18,119 nucleotides of DNA, taken from NCBI GenBank assembly GCA_964597685.1, contig CAZQZC010000045.1, positions 1 through 18,119 of the forward strand, in the 5' to 3' direction. The notes beneath the pieces were generated by a model. The model was not told the DNA's origin and did not search any database. It saw nothing but the letters and a program-made list of their open reading frames with translations. Positions 14,385-18,119 of the stretch are shown one piece after another; the stretch's first letter is position 1, and each line of letters opens with the position of its first letter. This stretch comes from JBCBTJ01 sp964597685. Its GTDB lineage: Bacteria > Pseudomonadota > Alphaproteobacteria > Caulobacterales > Hyphomonadaceae. The translations under genes and the position numbers were made by a program.

Positions 14385-17300
14385 TCATGCGGCGTCGGAC
14401 TGCACCCGGACAACGCCCGGCGCGCTCTTCAGGGCTTGGCGAGCCGCCAGCCCGACCGAATAGACGCCGGGCAAATGCAGCGTCGCCGTGCGCCCGTCGT
14501 CTATAGGCACGTCGAGAAGAATTTCGCCGCGCTGCGGGTCAGGCGCCGCTTTCAGCGCGCCGACGATCTCAGAGACGCCGTCGGCGCCCGCGCCGCGCTC
14601 CAATCTCACGCGCAACGCCTTGGCGGGCGTTCCAAGCCGAGCCTTCTCCAACGGCTTGACGCTGCGCGCTGAGAGCCGGATCTCATCGTCGCGGCGGCGC
14701 ACGGCGGCGCCTATGGCGACTGTGGCCCCCGTCTCCAACATCTCGCGAACGTCGTAGAGCATCTCCGGCTGAACGATCAGCTCGGTTTCACCCGTCGGAT
14801 CGCTCAAGGTCACAAAGGCGAATTTCCCGCCGCTGCGCGAAGGTTTCTCCACTTTTTGCCGGACGACGCCGACCAATTCGAGCACCCGGCCGTCTTCGGC
14901 GCGGTCGGCGATCTCAGCAGCCAGCGTCACACGGGTCCGGTCTACGCCGTCCAGAATGTCGTCGAGCGGATGGCCGCTAAGATAGAACCCAATGGCGGCG
15001 AATTCATTGTCGAGCTTCTCCTGCCCGCTCCAAGCCTTGGCGTTTGGCAGCGTGGCGCGGGCGGCGGGCTCAGCCTCGCCAAAGAGACTGGTTTGGCTGG
15101 CCGCGCGATCCTCCGCAGCCGCCGCAGCCGAGGCCGCCAAGACCGGCGCAGCGGCCAGCGCGCGGGCTCGGCTGGACTCGAACGCGTCAAACGCGCCGCC
15201 CCGGGCGAGCTGCTCGAAGCACTTCTTGTTCACATGTTTCGGATCGACACGGTCGGCGACGTCGTGAAGGTCCTTAAACGCGCCATCGCCTTCGCGAAGC
15301 GACACGACATGGCGCATCGCCTCAAGACCCACCCCTTTCAACGCGCCAAGCGCGTAGACAATTGCGCCGTCGCGGACGTCGAAATCGGCCGTCGACAGGT
15401 TTATGTCTGGTGCGACGATCGGAACGCGCAGGCGCTTCGCCTCTTGGAAAAACGCCGCCAGCTTATCGGTGTTGTGCAGGTCCAAGCTCATGGAGGCGGC
15501 GAGAAATTCGACCGGATGGTTCGCTTTCAGATATCCAGTCTGATACGAAATGACGGCGTAGGCGGCGGCGTGGGATTTGTTGAATCCGTACCCGGCGAAT
15601 TTCGCCATTGTGTCGAAGATCTCGTTGGCGAGATTTGAGTCGATGTTCTTTTTCTCCGCCGCGCCCTCCACAAAACGGACGCGCTGTTTGTCCATCTCCT
15701 CCTTTTTCTTTTTGCCCATGGCGCGGCGAAGGAGATCGGCTTCACCCAGTGAATAGCCGGCCATTTCCTGCGCCATGCGCATAACCTGCTCCTGGTAGAC
15801 CGGGATGCCGTAGGTTTCCTCCAGAACGGGCTGAAGATCCGGATGCGGATAGCGGATGCGGGACGCGTCTTCCTTGCCCTCGCAAAACGCCGGGATGTTA
15901 TCCATTGGGCCCGGCCGATAGAGCGAGATGATGGCGATGACGTCTTCGATATTGCCGGGCTTCACGCGCCGCAGCGTGTCGCGCATGCCTTGGCCTTCCA
16001 ACTGGAACACGCCAAGCGTCTCGCCGGACGACATCAACCGATAAGTCGCCGGATCGTCGAGCGACGTCCACGCCGGCGTGAGGCCCTTGCCCTGCCGTTC
16101 CAAAAAACCGAGCGCGCGCTGGATCACGGTGAGCGTTTTGAGGCCGAGAAAATCGAACTTCACCAACCCCGCAAGCTCCGCCCATTTCATGTTGAATTGG
16201 GTGGCCGGCAGGTCAGAGCGTGGATCGTTGTAGAGCGGAACGAGCTCCGTCAGCGGGCGGTCGCCGATAACGACGCCGGCGGCGTGGGTGCCGGCGTTGC
16301 GATACAGGCCTTCGAGCGCCAAGGCGGTGTCCAACAATTCGCTGACCCGTGGCTCTTTCTCAATCTCCTCGTCGAACTTCGGTTCGGCGTCGATCGCCTC
16401 CTGGAGTGTTGGCGGATTGGCCGGATTGAACGGGATCAGTTTCGCCAAGCGGTCGACCTGGAAAAAGGGCATCTGCATGACCCGGCCCACATCGCGCACG
16501 ACAGCCTTGGCCTGCAAGGTTCCGAACGTGATGATCGCCGCAACGGAGTCTTCTCCATACTTGTCGCGGACATAGCGGATCACTTCGCCGCGCCGCTCCT
16601 GGCAGAAATCGACATCGAAGTCCGGCATCGAGACCCGCTCTGGATTGAGAAAGCGCTCGAACAGAAGGCCGAACCTCAATGGATCGAGATCAGTGATCGT
16701 GAGCGACCACGCCACAAGCGATCCAGCGCCAGATCCCCGCCCCGGACCGACGGGAATGCCTTGGACCTTCGCCCATTTGATAAAGTCCGCGACGATCAGA
16801 AAGTACCCGGGAAACCCCATTTTCTCGATCACGCCGAGTTCGTAAACTAGGCGTTCGAAATACGCCTCGCGCCCCGCGTAAAGCTTGTCCGCGGCGCCCA
16901 AACGATCTTCCAAGCCAGACATCGCCTGTAGGCGCAGCTCGTCGTCCTCCGAGCGTCCTTCTTCTCCGAAGCGCGGCAGGATCGGCTTTCGCATCTCCGA
17001 TTTGACGGCGCAGCGTTGGGCGATTTCGACCGTATTCGCGATCGCTTCCGGCAAGTCAGCGAACAGGTTGCGCATCTCGTCCGGTGTCTTGAGATATTGG
17101 GACGGATCGACCCGGGGCCGGTCAGCCTCGCCCAGATACGTTCCATGGGAGATGCACATCAGCGCGTCATGGGCCGGCGCGTCGGACGCCGCCATGAATC
17201 GCGCGTCATGGGTGGCGACCAGGGGAAGTCCAAGCTCATAGGCGATGTCGATCAAGCCGGCTTCGGCGGCCTGCGCGTCGCCATGGCGCATCAATTCGAT

Positions 17301-17798
17301 ATAGAGCCGATCCGGATAGGCGGCCGCGAGGGCTTCGATCTCCTCGCGCGCCTCCGCCAGTTTGCCTTTCTCGCAAAATCGCCCAGCACGCCCCTCGACC
17401 CCGCCGGTCAACAGGATCAGGCCGTCGGTCTTCTCCAGGAGATGCTTGCGGTCCAGCCGTGCGACGCCGTCGTCGGAGTCGAGCCAAGCGAACGAGGACA
17501 ATTCCATTAGGCGGCGATAACCGACCTCATTCTGCGCATAGAGACTGACCCGCGACGTCTCCCCTCGCGCCGCATCGTCCACAACGTCGAAGCAGCACGC
17601 CATGATCGGCTGAACGCCCGCGTCCGCCATGGCCTCGGAAATTTCCAACGCGCCAAATAGGTTGTTCCGATCTGTGATCGCGATCGCCGGCATGTCGTGC
17701 TCAACCGCCCAGGCCGCCAGCGCCTTCGGTGAAATCATGCTCTCCAGCAGCGAATAACTGGAGCGGATTGCGAGGTGGACGAACAGCGAATCGGACAA
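14385..17798 (-). CDS. dnaE: DNA polymerase III alpha subunit
   Basis: 1137 aa (E. coli 1160). It is the replicative polymerase subunit. A PHP domain covers about 1-270, but its first metal motif is lost: E. coli LRVHSDYS is LAIRSSYS here (8-16 region), so PHP nuclease activity is unlikely. Polymerase domain: GPGRGSGAGSLVA (351-363), MPDFDVDF (391-398, catalytic Asp393 and Asp395) and KFDFLGL (547-553, Asp549). Also YRPGP (627-631), MGKKK (694-698) and FAGYGFNKSH (734-743). A clamp-binding motif QTSLFG (902-907) follows an Ala-rich linker. The OB fold starts near 972. The start is TTG with GAGGAG 7 bases upstream. lolD lies 74 bases upstream and rpsB 133 bases downstream. Confidence 0.98.
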   Translation of the reverse strand: MSDSLFVHLAIRSSYSLLESMISPKALAAWAVEHDMPAIAITDRNNLFGALEISEAMADAGVQPIMACCFDVVDDAARGETSRVSLYAQNEVGYRRLMELSSFAWLDSDDGVARLDRKHLLEKTDGLILLTGGVEGRAGRFCEKGKLAEAREEIEALAAAYPDRLYIELMRHGDAQAAEAGLIDIAYELGLPLVATHDARFMAASDAPAHDALMCISHGTYLGEADRPRVDPSQYLKTPDEMRNLFADLPEAIANTVEIAQRCAVKSEMRKPILPRFGEEGRSEDDELRLQAMSGLEDRLGAADKLYAGREAYFERLVYELGVIEKMGFPGYFLIVADFIKWAKVQGIPVGPGRGSGAGSLVAWSLTITDLDPLRFGLLFERFLNPERVSMPDFDVDFCQERRGEVIRYVRDKYGEDSVAAIITFGTLQAKAVVRDVGRVMQMPFFQVDRLAKLIPFNPANPPTLQEAIDAEPKFDEEIEKEPRVSELLDTALALEGLYRNAGTHAAGVVIGDRPLTELVPLYNDPRSDLPATQFNMKWAELAGLVKFDFLGLKTLTVIQRALGFLERQGKGLTPAWTSLDDPATYRLMSSGETLGVFQLEGQGMRDTLRRVKPGNIEDVIAIISLYRPGPMDNIPAFCEGKEDASRIRYPHPDLQPVLEETYGIPVYQEQVMRMAQEMAGYSLGEADLLRRAMGKKKKEEMDKQRVRFVEGAAEKKNIDSNLANEIFDTMAKFAGYGFNKSHAAAYAVISYQTGYLKANHPVEFLAASMSLDLHNTDKLAAFFQEAKRLRVPIVAPDINLSTADFDVRDGAIVYALGALKGVGLEAMRHVVSLREGDGAFKDLHDVADRVDPKHVNKKCFEQLARGGAFDAFESSRARALAAAPVLAASAAAAAEDRAASQTSLFGEAEPAARATLPNAKAWSGQEKLDNEFAAIGFYLSGHPLDDILDGVDRTRVTLAAEIADRAEDGRVLELVGVVRQKVEKPSRSGGKFAFVTLSDPTGETELIVQPEMLYDVREMLETGATVAIGAAVRRRDDEIRLSARSVKPLEKARLGTPAKALRVRLERGAGADGVSEIVGALKAAPDPQRGEILLDVPIDDGRTATLHLPGVYSVGLAARQALKSAPGVVRVQSDAA

Positions 17799-17805
17799 GA
17801 GAGTT

Positions 17806-17811
17806 CTCCTC
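17806..17811 (-). promoter_or_regulatory. Shine-Dalgarno of dnaE, supports a TTG start
   Basis: GAGGAG on the minus strand, 7 bases before the TTG at 17798. No ATG or GTG start lies near the expected N-terminus (FVHLAIRSSYS), so this ribosome site decides the start. Confidence 0.75.
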
Positions 17812-17847
17812 TTGTTCTCTATTGCCAGATCTTTCTCAGAGGGGAAA

Positions 17848-17866
17848 GACGCCTTCGGTCAGCGTC
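17848..17866 (-). terminator. Weak candidate terminator after lolD
   Basis: In transcription direction GACGC, a nine-base loop and GCGTC are followed at once by TTTCCCC. The 5-bp stem and three-T run are weak, so partial read-through into dnaE is likely. It begins seven bases after the lolD stop. The rest of the 74-base lolD-dnaE gap holds the dnaE ribosome site; I see no convincing promoter there. Confidence 0.3.
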
Positions 17867-17872
17867 CACAAC

Positions 17873-18119
17873 TTAGTCAACGGCGAAGGCTGGCGCCGGC
17901 GCTGTCTCCAATTCGACAAGCTTGCCCTCTTTGAGGGTCAAAACGCGATCCATGTGCTTGGTCAGCGCCATATTGTGGGTCGCAACCAAAACCGCCGCGC
18001 CTTCCTGGCGGGCCATTTTGATGAAGGTGGCGAAAACGCGCTCCGTCGTGGCCGGATCGAGGTTCCCCGTCGGTTCGTCGGCAATGACCAGCCGCGGATC
18101 ATTGGCCAGCGCGCGGGCG
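17873..18119 (-). CDS. lolD: Lipoprotein-releasing system ATP-binding protein LolD, C-terminal end (partial)
   Basis: 81 codons and the TAA are present; the 5' part lies beyond the right edge. ARALANDPRLVIADEPTGNLD is the stretch after the ABC signature and through Walker B and the D-loop (two pieces: ARALANDP and LVIADEPTGNLD, with catalytic Glu). VATHNMAL is the H-loop. DRVLTLKEGKLVE is the usual end of the ABC domain, followed by a short Pro/Ala tail. The DEPTGNLD form belongs to the LolD/MacB/FtsE group. LolD is favoured because lolCD precedes dnaE in related alphaproteobacteria. LolCD(E) extracts lipoproteins from the inner membrane for transport to the outer membrane. FtsE or another MacB-type ATPase cannot be fully excluded on this fragment. 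Confidence 0.85.
   Translation of the reverse strand, partial: ARALANDPRLVIADEPTGNLDPATTERVFATFIKMARQEGAAVLVATHNMALTKHMDRVLTLKEGKLVELETAPAPAFAVD

Noticed and set aside
14252..14413. 54-residue N-terminal extension of rpsB
   Set aside because: It would overlap the dnaE end, bears no S2 similarity, and a GGAG site is correctly placed before the ATG at 14251.
15843..16850. 335-codon open frame on the plus strand opposite dnaE
   Set aside because: It lies entirely across the conserved polymerase catalytic region of dnaE, has the composition of an antisense shadow, and no ribosome site or motif supports it.
17799..17872. Separate dnaE promoter in the lolD-dnaE gap
   Set aside because: No pair of -35 and -10 boxes with sensible spacing could be found; dnaE may be read from lolCD or from a promoter inside lolD outside this view.

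Overview
The window is a chromosomal housekeeping block from an alphaproteobacterium, of fairly high G+C by eye. The gene order supports this directly. Read along the minus strand from the right edge it is lolD (3' end), dnaE, rpsB, tsf, pyrH, frr, uppS, cdsA, dxr, rseP, bamA, skp, lpxD, lpxA, lpxI, lpxB. The last 18 codons of a plus-strand gltA converge on lpxB at the left edge. Use of LpxI instead of LpxH, dnaE beside rpsB, and gltA behind lpxB are all typical of that class. I cannot name a genus from the sequence alone.

Layout. 1-56: citrate synthase 3' end, overlapping lpxB. 43-3834: early lipid A synthesis (LpxD, LpxA, LpxI, LpxB), tightly overlapped. 3851-8245: envelope assembly and stress proteolysis (Skp-like chaperone, BamA, RseP). 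8251-11032: isoprenoid and membrane precursor enzymes (Dxr, CdsA, UppS). 11029-14251: translation and UMP kinase (Frr, PyrH, Tsf, RpsB). 14385-17798: replicative DNA polymerase III alpha. 17873-18119: LolD ATPase of the lipoprotein export system.

How it works together. From rpsB to lpxB the genes form one long co-directional run with 4- to 90-base gaps or stop/start overlaps, and I see no convincing internal terminator. The best promoter candidate lies just upstream of rpsB (14346-14373). It would produce a roughly 88-nt leader able to pair with the rpsB ribosome-binding site. Products of the run build lipid A, the undecaprenyl carrier, CDP-diacylglycerol and the outer-membrane protein assembly machine, so it couples translation capacity to envelope growth.

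Unusual points. fabZ is missing from its usual place between lpxD and lpxA. LpxA departs from the family at several normally conserved positions. The gltA and lpxB coding ends share a perfect 14-bp palindrome, so both proteins finish Ser-Ala-Arg-stop. A perfect 10-bp stem-loop sits between tsf and pyrH. The rpsB leader has mutually exclusive pairings around the start site. No mobile element, CRISPR array, tRNA or rRNA was seen, no gene-free stretch exceeds 133 bases, and I found no evidence for a wholly new biological system.
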